From Monosiga brevicollis MX1 (taxonomy: Eukaryota > Opisthokonta > Choanoflagellata > Craspedida > Salpingoecidae): a stretch of DNA of 64,000 nucleotides. The notes beneath the pieces were generated by a model, which was not told where the DNA came from, ran no database searches, and saw only the letters and a list, made by a program, of their open reading frames with translations. Location: the NCBI RefSeq assembly GCF_000002865.3, contig NW_001865072.1:22562-86561 (forward strand), written 5' to 3'. A program made the translations under genes and the position numbers. Numbering within the stretch: position 1 is the stretch's first letter; each line of letters opens with the position of its first letter. Below, piece after piece: positions 25,301-39,600 of this stretch.

Positions 25301-28300
25301 ACTGTTGGCTTGCAGCCAGTTCTGTGGTCTTGAATCGCAAGGCTCATTGCGCTCCAGTTGATCAATGAGCTGGTCAACGAATGCAACGCCAAGTTTGTCG
25401 GGTAATGGCACGCCGGGCTCCAAAAGTGCAGCTTGCAAAATGCCGCGACCACCGCTGACATCAATATCCTGTTCCGCGAGCAATGCTGCAACGTCAGCTG
25501 GCAGCTTGTCTGCGGGTGCCATGATTTTGATTAAGGCGACAGCCTCAGCAGATGTGAAGGGCAAAGCACTGGCGTCGCCTGCATTGCACAAGCGTCTCGC
25601 AATTAGCTTGACTGCAGCTAAACGTGAGACTAATTTATTTGGAATTGGTGCTAGCCCATCACCGTCGGTGTGCTTGTTGTACGTCGAGATCAAAAAGTCT
25701 AGACCTTTGAGCTGCCTGAGCAAAGCAGCAGTCGCTGTTGAGGTCAGCCAAGCACCTTCATCCTGCCGTGCCTCCGCAGTCAAGCTCAACAGCCTAGAGC
25801 TCTGAATAGCAAGCAGGTAGTAGGGTTTGATAGCCCCTGCCTCGAGCACAAGGCGCAGCTCCTGCGAGTCGTATGCGAAAGACTCCCAGCGATGGCACAA
25901 GCTATTCCAATCGGTAGCCGTGTGACCTTGGACTGATAAAAACAGCTCGCCTTGCGCACTGTCTTCCTGGGCCGCAGCAGCAAAAAAATAACTTGCAGGG
26001 ATTTGTTTTGCCGAACTGTAGCAGTACCACAAAGGAAGTACATTGTCGCTCAACACATTGCTCATGCAAAGCATCGCAGACCGGTGGCTGTTCATGGCAA
26101 AATACCCCAGAAGTGGTTTCAGGTCAACTTCTTTGCCAAGTTTGAGGCAAGCGACGTGAGCAACGTACAAAGCCACTCGCACGTTTTGTGTGCAGAGAGG
26201 GGCAATGGGGCTTGCTCGTAGAAAAGCTTGATATGATAGATGCTGAAGAGCAGGTTCTTGCACAGTGATAAAAGAAGCCGCCAGAAGAAGCATAAACGGC
26301 TCTGAGGACTGCTGAAGGGTTTTGGCTGCTTTGTGCGGTGAGGTTGCCCAAAGCCATAGATACACTGAAACGTCGACTGCCACTTCCAGCTCAATGGAAG
26401 CGCTTAAAAGCGTACTTGCTCCTTCTAATAATACCTCATTCATTTGTTCAGACTGGGTCTCAGCCAGATTGTCAAGCGATGATATGCGTTGGCGGAGCAA
26501 AGCCTTGAGATCCGGGCTGAAAGTAAGGCCCTTGGCTCCAGGGCTAGAAATTTGCCCAAGCCGTGTACCGAGCTGGTGTGCCACAGCCCTGATGAGGTTA
26601 CAGTGCGCATCTACCCCCAGGTCACATGAGGCATCCAACGCCCGTGAATACACCTCGTGAATTTTGATCGGCACGCCATGTGGAAGAGCTAATGTGAAAA
26701 GACGAGGATCTAGCGTTGCTTGAGTCACCAAGAGGCATATTTTGAGCTGCAAATTGACAACCTCACGCAAGAGCTGTTCTCGTTGATGCCAGGAAATAAG
26801 CTCAAAGTTTTTGATCAAAACATGTTTAGGTGGTGAAATGCCGTTGAGAGCCTGGCGGAAATTTTCGAGCGCAGCTTGGTCTGTAGCAAGATCATAAACG
26901 TGAAAGACTGCGTGCGAAGCGGGCCATCTCGTCGGGAGTGATGTGTCAACCGCAAGTGCCACAATTTGAGTGCAGGTCACTTCCTCAAGAGTTGTGTCAA
27001 AGTATTGTTCTAGGCTTCGGGGAAACGATGCCGCAGCCGTCGCTTGCCCCTGCAAAGAATCTCCTTGCTGCTCTGCATGAAGTTTTACCATGGTTTCAAA
27101 TTCCGTCGGGTGGGCTTTGAACAGGCCTTCCGCCATGGTAAAGAGCTTGGTCACAAGGCTCTCCGGCTGCTCATCGAACGGAACAATTTGAGCGCCCGAG
27201 TCGGGAAGCAATCGACACCGCCTCACAAACGATGTTGAGGAACGATCCAATTGTTGCTGCAGGCGAGGCGTGTACATTAGCAGAGACGTCGTATTTGGGG
27301 ATTGGTTCAGAAGTTGTAGAAGCCGCTGCAAGTCTGCCAAGCCTACCCCGGCGTCGATCGAGAGGATGACTAGGCGGCGGTTGCGCCAGTACTGCGAAAG
27401 ATGGTTATGCTGTAACTGAACAATTACACCATCCAAGTTCTCTTCATCAACAGCATAGGCCGACACAAACAGTGGGGCAAGGTCGCGTCGAATTCGGGCC
27501 AACTCTTCCAAATGAGCCTCTACTATCAGCCATATCTCTGGTTGAGCATCATTGAGACCACGATCCAGGCAGGCAATCATGTCCTGGTATGCAATCGAAT
27601 AGCCCCGTGAGACAGAGCTTTGGATCCCAGATGCTTGCTTCAATGCGTCGCTTGGCAGTCTAGCCGAAGACCGCTCACATGCAGCATGATGTACTGCCGG
27701 AGAAACTTGCCAACGTAAATTCAGGGATCCAAATGTCGAATGCGGTCCTTCAACATCTTGATCAAGCAGTTGGGCGATCATGTCGTTGCTCAAGCTAATT
27801 GGATGCTTCTGCGCCTCTTGCTGGAGTGCCTCAAGCGCGTGGCGAAAGCCCTTGCTTGGTGGCTGTTTAAGCGCTCGGATTCTCACGCAAAGAGCAGTCA
27901 TCTGAACGGGCCGACTTTCTGAAGTACCAGAAAAGGCATCTGGAGACATAGGCAAGATCACAGATGCATCAGCCAGCTGACACATTCGCATAGTTTGCGT
28001 ATGTAGGTCGACCATCAAAGTTGCGGAGGCATGATGCCCATCAAGACAGGCAGCAGCTGAAGATGGCAGCTGAAGTGTATCGAAACGCTGCGCCCGTAGG
28101 ACATCGAGAAGTTCATGCCACGCGTACGGGCGTAGCTCGGCATTGTAGTTGGCTCCTTGAGATTGCGCCCACCAAGCTCCCTGTTCCCGTTCGCGGCAAA
28201 ATTCGTCTTCTGACACGAAGGCCAACACGCAAAGTTTGCGCGAAGGTCCGGCCAAGGACGCCTGGTTCCCCTTTTCACGCAAGGACAACCCGTGTTTCCA

Positions 28301-29825
28301 AGAAGCACCGTCCTTCTCATTACCATCATCAGTCTGATAAACAAGCACGAAGCACGCGCTTTGGAGAATCCCCAGCATTGCCACGTTGGCATCTTGCACG
28401 CTGGTCTTAAGAGCTTGGAACAGCTTGCTGGTTTCGCTCGTGTTCTGTGGCTCCACTGCCACGTTGATTCGGATCGTCTGACGTCGCGTCTGGCCCACAT
28501 CAATCTGATCAGCATCGACTAGTGTTTGCAAACAGGCAACTGGATTGGAAAGTAGTTGGTCCAGGCGTTTCAGCTCTGCAAAATCCTCCATTGCCGCTTG
28601 ATATTCTTTCATTCGACGACGATTAACCTCGTCCGGATCTGCAAAATACTGCATGAGAAGCTTCGCTTCATCTGCTTTGTCTCGTGGATGGCCAAGAAGC
28701 TCAGCTAAAGAGCAGTTTGCAGGGTCAAAGGCCGAATTTGGCGACTCGCTTTCAGAGTCAAGGCCTTTGAAGCATGCAAAGTGTTGTGAATGGATGTGCT
28801 GCATCTTGCCTTTTAACTTGCACTGTGCTTCTCGCCAATCTGCAAACATCAGACCCCGTGTTAATGAAGGCACAAAGCACACCGTCGGCAGTGTATCAAC
28901 GTGACGCTCTTGCGCGGGTTGGCGAGTGCTGACACTCAACTGACCTTGTGACTGGCGAGCAAAGGTTTTGCCCCACAGAGTGATGTCGCTCCAATCCAAA
29001 TTTTCAAAGACGTGCTGCATTTCCTCATCCAGATTAAGCAGGGGACTTGTGCGAAGCTCTTTTACAGAGTGCTCGGTGTCCGAGGTTGACCCACTGCGCC
29101 TCGGGAGTCGACGATTACACAGTGATTCGAGCGCATGGAGCAATGACTCGACGTCCTCATCGCGCAAGGCAGACTTGGCTGACAACAAACCAAAACAGTC
29201 AAGCTGAAGCAAGCGCACAATCTCGATCATATAGCCAGTGTCGGCGTCGGTTGTCAGCTGGTGCAAGGGAGCATCTTTCCGACACCAAGCCTCAAAACGA
29301 TTTTGGAAGTAAGACTCTTCCTTGAGAATCCAGCTCTCCAAGCAGTGCTCGGCCACAAAGGTAAAGCCTTCTTGGGCCGAGACCAGTGGTTGAAAGAGGG
29401 AGCGAAGATTCTTCACAGCAGACTTGCGCGCGTCTACGGTCGTCGTATCAGAGGCCTCGCATAGCGTCGCCACGGAGCGCTGCCATCCGGGCTCATTCAG
29501 CTCCAGGGCAATTGTGGCCAAATGAGAAAGATTGATCTCCCATCGCAATTGGTCCGTCCCCAACTCCTCATTGAGAGTTGGATCCTCGAGCGGCGCAGTG
29601 AGCGAATTGTCAACAGGGGCCTCCGATTCAAGGATGCGGGTCCAGGCATTCTGATCCTCAATGGGAAGCTGGCTCACATGGAACGCGATGGAGCGGATAT
29701 CCAACTCCGCACGGTCCAGTGGACCCTGCGATGCAAGGCGGAATCAGAGAGTGAATGAGCGATTCGCGAAAATACTGTGGATGAGTGATGCAGTAACGCA
29801 CTTCGTTTGCAGCCGATTGCGCCAT
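19375..29825 (-). CDS. Giant P-loop NTPase (gene B), 3427 aa, paralogue of gene C
   Basis: Exons 29802-29825 (MAQSAANE), 24131-29725 and 19375-24039, with introns of 76 and 91 bp. All junctions are phase 0; the sum is 10284 nt. The 24040-24130 intron has a GTATGT donor. Skipping it joins two very long frames that would otherwise look like two genes, giving a smooth passage (FNTTVSKMLLVLAWFHQ). The product has a long helical N-terminal half, an acidic Ser-rich stretch, a conserved block (VYVRGIRAATDLFLKWC), then an AAA-type P-loop VSPPGAGKSH at about residue 2770-2780, Walker B LLVADEFHLL at about 2825 and a sensor-1-like VLLIGNRK. The remaining 600 residues are helical. Order and spacing match gene C closely. 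No membrane segment or signal peptide is evident. The family is not one I can name. STAND or AAA+ signalling ATPase is plausible; function unknown. Confidence 0.8.
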
Positions 29826-30643
29826 GACGGACTCTTGAAGGCGGGGTAGAATGATATTGATGCCGAAGCAGGATGCGAAGAGTCAGCGATCAGATGCTTG
29901 CGCATCAAAAAGGCTTTGACGTGATTGACATGATTTCAGTCAAGTCAAGAAAGCAAAAAATCAAAAAAGAAAGATCAAAAATGAATGATCGTTGAAGGAA
30001 ATGGAGGTGGAGCTAGTGGTGGGTAGTGGAGCTAGTGGTGGAGCTACTAGTGGTGGAGCTAATGGAGCTACTAGTGGTGGTGGTAGTGGTGGTGGTAGTG
30101 GTGGGCTAGTGGAGCTTGGTGGTACATGTAGTGGTAGTGGTGGTGGTGGTGGTGGGGCGGTGGTGGTAGTGGGGCTAGTGGTGGTAGTGGACCAACGCTG
30201 GTGTTTGGTGCTAGTGGTGCTAGTGGTGCTAGTGGTGTTTGTGGTGCCAAGTGGTGCAAGGAGGGCAAGTGAGTGGCCAGTGGTGGGGTGCCAGTCAGTG
30301 ACCGTGGTTGTCGGACTGGAAGGTTGAAATTTCGGACTCGCTTGGTCCGATCTCCTCCACGTGGCAAGCTTGTTCCCTTCTTATTCATTTCTTTGGTTTT
30401 GTTTTTTGTTTTTTGTTTTGGTTTGTTGGTTTTCTTGGAGAAGAAGACCTTTCACCATAAAAATTATTTGACGTGATCAACGATTGGAAGGTCTCTCTTT
30501 CATTTCTTTTTTTTCTCAAAAGAGAGCGGCCTCCAGTCCGCCGCGGGCTCATGAGAGCCGCCGCTCGCCCACCTCGCTGAGTCACTCAGCCAGCGCTCCA
30601 TGGTCGGGCCACCACCCTCTTAGCTGGGCTATCCACGTCGATC
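29826..30643. promoter_or_regulatory. Bidirectional spacer between genes B and C
   Basis: 818 bp between two divergent start codons, so it must carry both promoters. It includes a GGT/AGT-rich minisatellite (about 30003-30260) and T-rich stretches near 30395-30440. No named promoter element was recognised. Confidence 0.5.
30003..30260. repeat. GGT/AGT/GCTAGT-rich minisatellite
   Basis: Imperfect tandem copies of short units such as ggtggtagtggagctagt, almost free of C on the plus strand apart from gct. The apparent glycine/serine frame through it is an artefact of the repeat. Confidence 0.85.
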
Positions 30644-33600
30644 ATGGACGCGAATCGCCGCCACCGCCCCCGCCGAATGCAGCCACAGCCTCCGATCGAA
30701 TCAAGTCAAGAGCTCAGGTGTGTCCGATCGCGTGTACGCTTTGGCTTCACTGGCTCAGGCTCATGCACCTATTGCTTGATGATGATCATTGTTAGTATTT
30801 TGAAATTCATCGACTTGCACGAAAATCAACCGGCAGTGAGGCGGCGGCTTGCTCAGTTGCTTCGCTTGAACGAAACGTATCAAGACAACGAAGAGTATCA
30901 AGACAACATCATCTTCGATGATGACCGACACCGCGAGCTAGCCAGGTTCGTGCCAGCTTCCCAACAACTCTCGCGCTCTCGTTGACAGTTAATCTCCTCA
31001 CCATAGAATGATTTCTTTTCTAGACTCGACATCCTCAGTCATGTTGATCAGCAAGCATTCAAAGAGACGCAGAAGAGATTGCATCAACTTCTGCGTGAAT
31101 GCCCTCTTTTTGAGCTCTTGGCTCGCTGCAATGATGACATGACAGAGCTACCTTCGGCAATCAATACCTCTCACAACATTTGCCACACCACTCTGATTCA
31201 AGAATATCTGCTCGATCGCGAGCAATGGCTTCCTATTGCCCAGTCACTCTGCAAGTGGGTGCAGGAGCGCGTAGTTGCTGAGCCAACTTTAGCCGCGGCG
31301 CTTGGCGAGTCTGGCGCTCATAGCCAGAGCAAAGCCGTGGGTAAACGACTTTGGCAGCGCCATCTGCTCCCTGTGCGCTGGCGATGTTGCGCCCTTGCTC
31401 TTCAGCCAAACTGTCCGCCCTGTGTGTCCCAGCTGGCCTCGAAACAAGCTGATACGGGAGATGCGCTGCGCGAGCTCAAGCACATTGCTGGCCAGATGGA
31501 GCAAATTGCTAGTTGGCTTGAGGGACTGGCTTGGGTTGCCATCGCACATACCAAATCAAGAAGCAGCGACCAACTCTTGCAAATATGGGACACTTTTCAG
31601 GAGATGTTGGTGCCAACCGCCGACGAAATTAACTTTGAATTTGCCCTCGCTGTGCTCTTCCAAAATCAACTACCTGCCCTGTCAAACGCACTGCTGAGAT
31701 CCAACGACTTGGTGAAGGATCTCAACACCCTGAAAAGCAACTTGAAGAAGCGCAACGACCGAAAGTTATCCTTGAAAAAGCCGTTGCAAAATGATCGAGC
31801 CAAAATCATCCTCCAGGTGGCTATGGTTCCGTTCCGCGAATTCTCGACCGACACTGACATGCGTGCCAATTTGGACTGCTACGACGGCACTCCACAAGAT
31901 TTGAAAACAGTCAGTCTGACGATAAATCAACCCCTTTCCAGCAAGCCTGCGCGGCCCACGCGATCTGAAGCGTTGCTTCAGAGCAACATCATCTGCCGCA
32001 TCGAAGGGCCAAGCGTTAAGATGGTCGGCGGCGATACTCTCCAAGTCATTCAATATGTACTGCCCTTGGATATCCAGCTTTGCCTTGTCGACTGCGACCA
32101 GAGTTACTTTGCTGACTTTCGATCGCATCTCTTTGCCACCAATCCCAATGACCTCTGGCTTCTCCAAAGAAACTCAAAGTTGACGGAGGATCCACAAGCC
32201 ACGGACCTGGATACGTGGTACACCCCACAAAAGGCAATTGAAGACTGTGGCGCCTCTCGTCTTGTCTTCAAGATCAACAATCAGACGTTTGAATACAACC
32301 GCAACACGCTGTGCTTTCTACCACTGGATGGCTCAGCATTTGACTCACACGAGTTTTTGCGCGTAGCACCCACCCGTGCTCACTGCCAACTGAACGGCAT
32401 AGTTCGTCCTGTGCTTGTTTTGGGCATGCAAGTCAACTGTGGGCGACGCCGAGCATCGAATTTGAGCGAGCTGGAACAGCTTAGGATTCAGCAAGACAAA
32501 ATGATCGGCACTGGCAATTTGCAAACCATTTCTGTGGACGCTGAAGTACTGACGGTCGCCCTCTTTGCCTACTTTTATTGCTGGGACAAGCTTCCTCGAA
32601 ACGGGTTTGATCGATTGCGTCATCATCCTCTCATTGCCGATTTCAACGCTCCAGCCATGCGACAAGCTTTGCAGCAGTTGACCAACAAGTCAGGCTTTGT
32701 GCTTGACAGCTCGTACTGGAATGAGCGACTCTGTCTGGAGGCCAACGCCAGAGCACAACCCGCCGAGCAAGTTTTGCGGCAACTCCTTTCCGAAGAGTCT
32801 CACTATGAGCTCAACTTAATTGCCGTGTTGAGCCCAAAGCTCTTCGATGAGGTCCAACGCCTTTGCTTGCAGGGCTCGGGAGGAGACCGGCACAGCATGT
32901 GGCGCCCCACAATCTTGCGCTTCAATGTGGATCGCAGCAATCTTGAAGCTGTCAAGCAAAAGCTGTTTGGCCTCGCCGCATCCTTTTTATTAACTATTGC
33001 GGTCGTGCAACTTTCTTCCCAGCTGGCGGCCAACGACATCTTGTGGCTGTTGGCCCCCTTTGCCTCCCCCGCTTGTTCGATTCGCTTCATTCTCCTTGAC
33101 ACATGCTTACACCTCGAGGAGCTCGAGACTTCAGACATTGGGCAATACCTATTTTACGGCGAGACCAGGCCTGAGACGAAAGCTCCACGGTTGACATTGC
33201 TGGGCGCCGAATCCCAGGTGGAGCAAGCCATGCTCAAAGCACCTGTTGTCACTGAGCCACTGTGTGAACAGGCGTGGTGCGACTTGAAAGACCAATGTGC
33301 CAAAGCTCGACAATGGATTCCTGAAGCCTTGGATGCCTTTGCCAACAAGCGCATGGTGTTTTTTGTGCATCCGGACCGAGACACGTGCATCAATGCTTCT
33401 CGTCAACTTTGCCAAGAGATGGAAAACAAAGAGCGAACCCGCCTCGAGACGTCCATGAGCACTTCGCGAGATAGTGAGGGTCACGAGTCAGATTCGAAGC
33501 CCATCTGCACGCTGCTCAAAGAGCTTAATGCCACCGCATCAGACTTTTTTCAGTCGGTTTCGGCCATCATTCGCAACAGGGCCAAGCAGAGTGGTCATGC

Positions 33601-36600
33601 GCGCGTCCAGCCAGTGGTCGCTGTGTCCTCAGCCAATATCTTACAACCACAGACTCTCAAGGCTCTGCTTTCTGAAGCCAACGATAACGGGGTTTGCTTG
33701 GCTTTCTTCTTTTCGTCTCTTGATCCCCAGATCCTTATGACCGCAAGAGATGTTCTGAGCATTGACCCTCGTGTATTGAATTACTCTCGTGGATTCTCTG
33801 CCTTGAGCGTCCTTGGTTGGCCCGAGGCATTAGTGGATTCCAATGCATGTCGCCAAGCATGGTTCCTCAGCGTTCTTTTTGGCTCGCGTTTTTCCTGGAA
33901 TATGCTCAATGCTGTAGCCAAGAAAAATGGCGTCCCAGTGCCTTTGCCACATAGAGCAAGCGCAAGAGAGCATCGCCTAATCGATGCCATCAATGCTTTG
34001 AATGCTCCGGATGATGAGCAGAAGGACTTGCTTCAGCAGCTCGTGGCCCGTTTGCACGATGGATGGTGCGACCTGTGGGGAGAAGGTCAAGACCAGGCCA
34101 AGTCCCAACCTTCCCTGGAGCTGGTTTTCGCAAATCCAGCCTGGCAGCTTTCTTGCCCTGGCCATGCGGTGCGCAAATGGATTTCTTGCGCCTTTGGGAT
34201 CAAGATGGATGAAGTGCAACGCAAGTTCGGTCTTGTGCCAGACGTCTTGCAGACAACGGCCCCTGATCTGTTATGCTTTGCTGCAGACGAGAAGGTCAAT
34301 GCAAAGTCCCCTCCGGCGCTATTTCAATACAATGTGAAACGGCGCTCTCCTCGGCAGAGCCTGACCGAATACTTGATGCGTGCTGCCATGCTCGGATATG
34401 CCTTGGATTGGAGAGCGCTCCCTGCTGCATTTACAGAGCACACCATGAGTACTCAGACGTTCTTAACCATCCTCACCAGCAGCGCACAACCCATTGTATT
34501 GCTCTGTGCCATATCTCCTGCAATTTTGGACACTCAGTTGCAAGGCGCCTCACGTGTCATGCTGCGACGCTTGTATTCTTGGCTAGCTCCGACCGAATCA
34601 GAATTTTCTCTCCTCAAGCTGGCTCAATTCTACATTGAGCAGGGGTCAGATTCAGCTCAGCCTGGTCTAGCACAGCTCGCCATTTTACTACTTCATGCTT
34701 GCAAGGATAACAACCCGTCCTTGATTTCCACACGAGTTGTAGAGCTGCTGATGAAGCATCACATTTCATTGCGCGTAACGGCGGACAAGGTTCTGCCTGT
34801 CTTGAACATTTTGCTGCGACTTGATGGCCCCCCCAATGCACTCTTACAACAGCAAGAGCTACTGGCAGTAGTCGAAACGTGTCGTCCACGCGACCTCGAC
34901 GGAGCCTTTGAGGAGCTAGCCGGCAGGGAAAAGAATGCTAGCATCGGACGCGTGCTGTCAGACACACTTCGCGCGCCCACATTGCCACCAGGCAGCGTGT
35001 TGCGGAAAACAAGGCTTGCAAAGGTCTTGAGTGGCATGTGCGGCGCGTCGGTTTTACAAGCGAGCGCAGAGCTGGTTGAGATGGGCTTGCGACTCTCTGA
35101 CGGACTTTTGGCTGCTTTGTTTGAAGACGTCTGTCGTCACCATTCTACGCAAAGTGTTGCTGCCACATTCAGCCTCCTTTTAAAGCTTGAATCCGCTGTT
35201 GACCCATTGACTCGACTACTTCAAGTGCTGAACGCAAGTCACCAACTACCAGATGGGCAACTTCTTCTTGACGTATTGCAGAACGTTCGCCCAAAGGACA
35301 ACACTTGGGACAACACTAATCTTCAACACCACCGCTATGAACGGGAATTGCAACTCCTGTTTGCACTCATTGGCGCAGAGCCTCATGCAGCAGCTCGTAA
35401 CATGATTGCTCTGCTTGAAAAAGAGTCTGTGGCTTCTGATGACTTGAAGCAAGCATGGCGCTCAAAGAAAAGCCAGCGAGTCATTCCATTGGAGCTTGAC
35501 GAACTCAGCAGCATCCGCGAAGAGTTGGTGAGTGCACTGGCCATTTGCCACGTCGATGGCCTTGCATCTTTGGTCTTGACTTTGGAAAGATTTACGGGAT
35601 CACGAGGCCTGGCCAGCATACTCAGGACCACTGCCAACATGCTCAAGCGTCCACAACCCAATACTGTCCAGCTTCAACAGCTGTATTTGGGCCTATGGAT
35701 GTGTATTCCGACGGAGCACTGTGAGGTTGACCCCGCGGCTCAACAGGAGGGATTGCAAATGAAACCAGGCGCCTTTGACCAACTCCTCAAGTGGGCACAG
35801 CATGATTCTCTTGGCCTGTACCAACGCTCCAAGACCATGAGTGGCTTATCGCAATTGGCTCAATGGCTGTATTGGCCCGAAACCTTGCCATTGGTGTCTC
35901 TGCTCTCAATTGAAGAACGATTTAGACCCGTTTCACGGCGAGAGGCGAAGCAGCGCAGTTTCAGCCTGGCCCAAGCGGCTTCTTCTGAGCGGCAGCTGTA
36001 CACAACGGTCGCCCCACAATACGTTGACATGAATCCGGCCTTGAATGAGTCCCTGCAAGCTGTGAAAGTGCTTTTGCAAGGATACACTCAACGACCACCG
36101 TATCCCTCCATCGTCTATCTTGTGGACTGCGGGCACAACAAAGACATCTGTGTTTACAACTTGGCAGCAATGGCCATGCTTCACTCAAAGTGCCTGCGCC
36201 CCCGATCCTTGGAGGAGACTGATGAAGACAAGAAGAATGTTGCTGCAAATCTGGCATATATTCACAATCTGCTTGGAGTGTGGTTTGCTTTGGGTCGAAT
36301 CTCACATCAAGACCTACAATCTCACCTGCGAGGCCTTCTCGAGGAAGACTATGAGGCCTTTGCGCCACTAGCCAATTATCAAGCCGAGCCATGCCGTGTG
36401 GCGGTCCCATCATGCATCGACGTACATCACACTGATTCAGCTGTCCTCGTGGAGCTGCTATCTCCAAACCCCCAGCCCGTGGACCGTCGCTCGACGATTG
36501 AAGTGCTGAACCTGTTTGGTGGCCCATTTTCTGTTGCTGATGTGGAAAAAAGTAATGATCTGGAGAAGTTTCTTCAGATCGCAGAAGACCGCATGCTTGC

Positions 36601-39600
36601 TGGCTTGAATGACGCCACACCTGTTTCTTCGAAAGCAGCGGCCTATGCTTTGGCGATGCGACTGTTTTGGGGTCGAAGTGAAGGCTACAGCAGAAGCGCT
36701 TCTAGGGCATCTGTTTGCAGAGTTTTTCAAAAGGTCGCGCAGAATCGCTACCATCGTCACTTTTTCAGGCATTTTTTGCGCACGTTAGGCTTCAACGCCC
36801 AAGCGTTTGACGTAGATTCGAGCTCCAAGTCTGCAGCACTGCAGATTGCCACACACCTGGCGTCGACGTTGATAGACTTGGAAGATCCCTTTCCGGTCTG
36901 TGCTGCCACTTTGCGAGAGCTTGTGGCTTTTGTTGAAGGTCATGGCATGCTATCAAGCGATGAGATCAAGCGTCTCAAGAATTTGCGCAACGAGCCTGTA
37001 GATGAGCCAAAAGTACCGCCTTTAGAATATACCACGCCAGCGTGTGAAAGCGAAATTGCCAAGCTCTTGGAGCACCGCCACTTGTGTTCACGCCAAGCTG
37101 ATGGCTTGGCCTCTGAGCCACACCAGGGAGTCGCATCGCGGAAAGCCAATCCATTAAATGTTATACCTTGGTCAGACGGTGGTGCTTTTGACAGCCCGTC
37201 GCGCAAGTTTGGATCTCTTCCAGGCGACAACGGCCGACAGGGCTTGATCAGTTTCTCACTTCAAAGTCAGGAGGGAGTTGTCGTTCGCGCGCCAGCATTA
37301 TTTCGGATGCAACAAATATTCGCTTCCAAAGATGATCCCAACAAGGCATGTTCTGTGCTTGGCATTGAAATTTTACAAGGCCCCGGCGGCGTTCTCGTTG
37401 CACAAGATGTGACGGTTGGCGGCTTATTGGTGGCGTCCAGCACCCTTGTTTTTCTCGACAAGCGTCACCTCAACGCCAAGGAAGGAATCCCTTCCGGATA
37501 TAAGCCTGTCCAAGCTTTTCCTTCACATGCTGCAGCCTTTTCGTTCTTCATTGAGGACGCCCCCGCTAGCACGCTTCTCGTGGGTGAGAATGTGATGTTG
37601 AAGCGAGTAAGCGGTGGCAATTGGCATCCAGTTTTTACCCACAACTCTCGCGACTCCTTGCCTGCCGCTCTCAAGCCAAGCTTATCAGCACCGACGAGGC
37701 GACTGCTCAATGATTTCGGGCTAGCCCAAGAGTTTGTTGAGTTTGTTGCACAATTAGTGGAGCTGAGCCGTTCTCTTCCAGGACAGGATGCCGAAACGCG
37801 ACACCAGATTGCAGATGCACTTCAAAAGTGCGAAGACACAGGATCAATCGCGCCATTGGAGCAATTGACAAAAAGGCATTTCTCTGGCGAAAACGACGGT
37901 CTGCAAAGGCTCCTTCAGCAGAATCTGAGGCATCAAAAAACTTGTTTTGAAGTTTTGATGACCCCTGGGTTACATGACAACTTTGACATAATCAACTTTT
38001 TGCTTCGTGGATTGCCATCTTTGCCCGAGCGAAACGAAGGCCAATTTGCATTCATGCCAGCAAAGCCCGAGGATATTGTTGAAAAGTCCGAGGATGCTGT
38101 TAATCAAGACGATTATTTGTTGTTCGATTTGCCATCCAACAGCTCGCGTGCTTCTTCAGCTGCAGCTGTCGGGTCTGAGGAGTTCGTCTACGTCTCAAGC
38201 GACTCTGAGGATGTGGAGGAGTCTCGCGCCAGCAGCGCTTTGAGCCTTTTTGATGCTGACGAAGAAGCTTTTACGCGCAATACGAGCGTCAATTCTATGG
38301 AAGAGCCGTGGCCAGCAAGATCCGTGTGGCAGGTGTATCCACACCAGCGCCTGTCTGCAGAGTTTGAGCGTGCCAGTGACAGCCTTCAAGGGAATTTTTT
38401 CGGGTTTATCGTGGATAGCCCGATGAATTACACGAGCCATGACATGAACTGGATTGTGCAATGTGCTCGAGCCCCCCTTGCCCCAAACTTGCGAGACTGG
38501 ATCTTGAAGACGTTTTTGGATCAATCTTTTCTTCAGTGCGCTCCTGAGTTGCAGACAAATGCAAGGATCAGTGAACACATTGTTGCCTATAGCTTAGCAG
38601 AGCGGTGCCCGATTCCCAATGTGGCTAAACGCTTGATGGCTGCCTTTGCCCTGCCACACCCCCTCAACAAGTATTTTGGGCACGTCTCGGGCGAGTTTGG
38701 CATCTATATTTGTGACCCGCCCGTGTATCAACAGCTGCACAACGTGCTGCACATTCCCATGCGCACTGTGGATGTGGAAGTTTTGCGAACGCGTGGCGTG
38801 ATTGGTGAAGATCAGCTACTTTTGGAGATTCTTGGTCAATTCAAAGACAACATCACTCTGGTGTATGTTCGAGGCATGGACACCATTCCAGATCTACTCC
38901 TCAAGTGGTGTGCCGAGTATACCAAAAGCGTGGCCTACCATTACATTTACCTCGAATCCACAAATACAACCAAGAACTTTGTAGAGAATCGAGATCGCTG
39001 CAACACATCCTTGTATCATCCACCTTCATTGCAAGAACTAGAGCTTGCTGCAATTTCACAGCCCGGCATGACCTCACCGCAAGGCGCTACCAACATTGCT
39101 TTGGCCACTTTTGCTCCTCAGTTGGATATTTCTTTCTCCGATGCCAGCTCCCTGGAGAGCCATCACGCTTGTGACTTTCAAAAGATGCCCAACACGACAT
39201 TGAAAGGCAGCTGGAAGCGGAAAATGCTGACATGGCTTGGCTTGAGCAAGGCACAGACTGCAGAGGAAAGTCAGGCAGTGAGCAGCGGTCAGCTTTCTGC
39301 TTTTGTTGTGTTTTCGCCGCCTGGAGCAGGCAAAACTCATTTTTTGGACAAGGTCGTGCGGCCACAATGGGAGACAGTGGCGCGGCGAGAAGTCAGAGAT
39401 TTTGACTGCAGCTCAAAGCAGCTTGTGGAAGAATCTTTGGCATCCGTGCTCTCCAGCCGTTGCTCGGGCGCTGCCAAAGAGTTGCTTGTCGTGGCGGATG
39501 AATTTCATATGCTAAATAAAGCCCAAAAGCTTGAGCTCTTTGCAACACTTGCCGAGAGGGCATTGAGTCAGCCATTGCGAGTTATCTTGATTGGAAATCG

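Noticed and set aside
29995-30327. Glycine/valine-rich frame in the B-C spacer
   Set aside because: Produced by the GGT minisatellite between two divergent genes.
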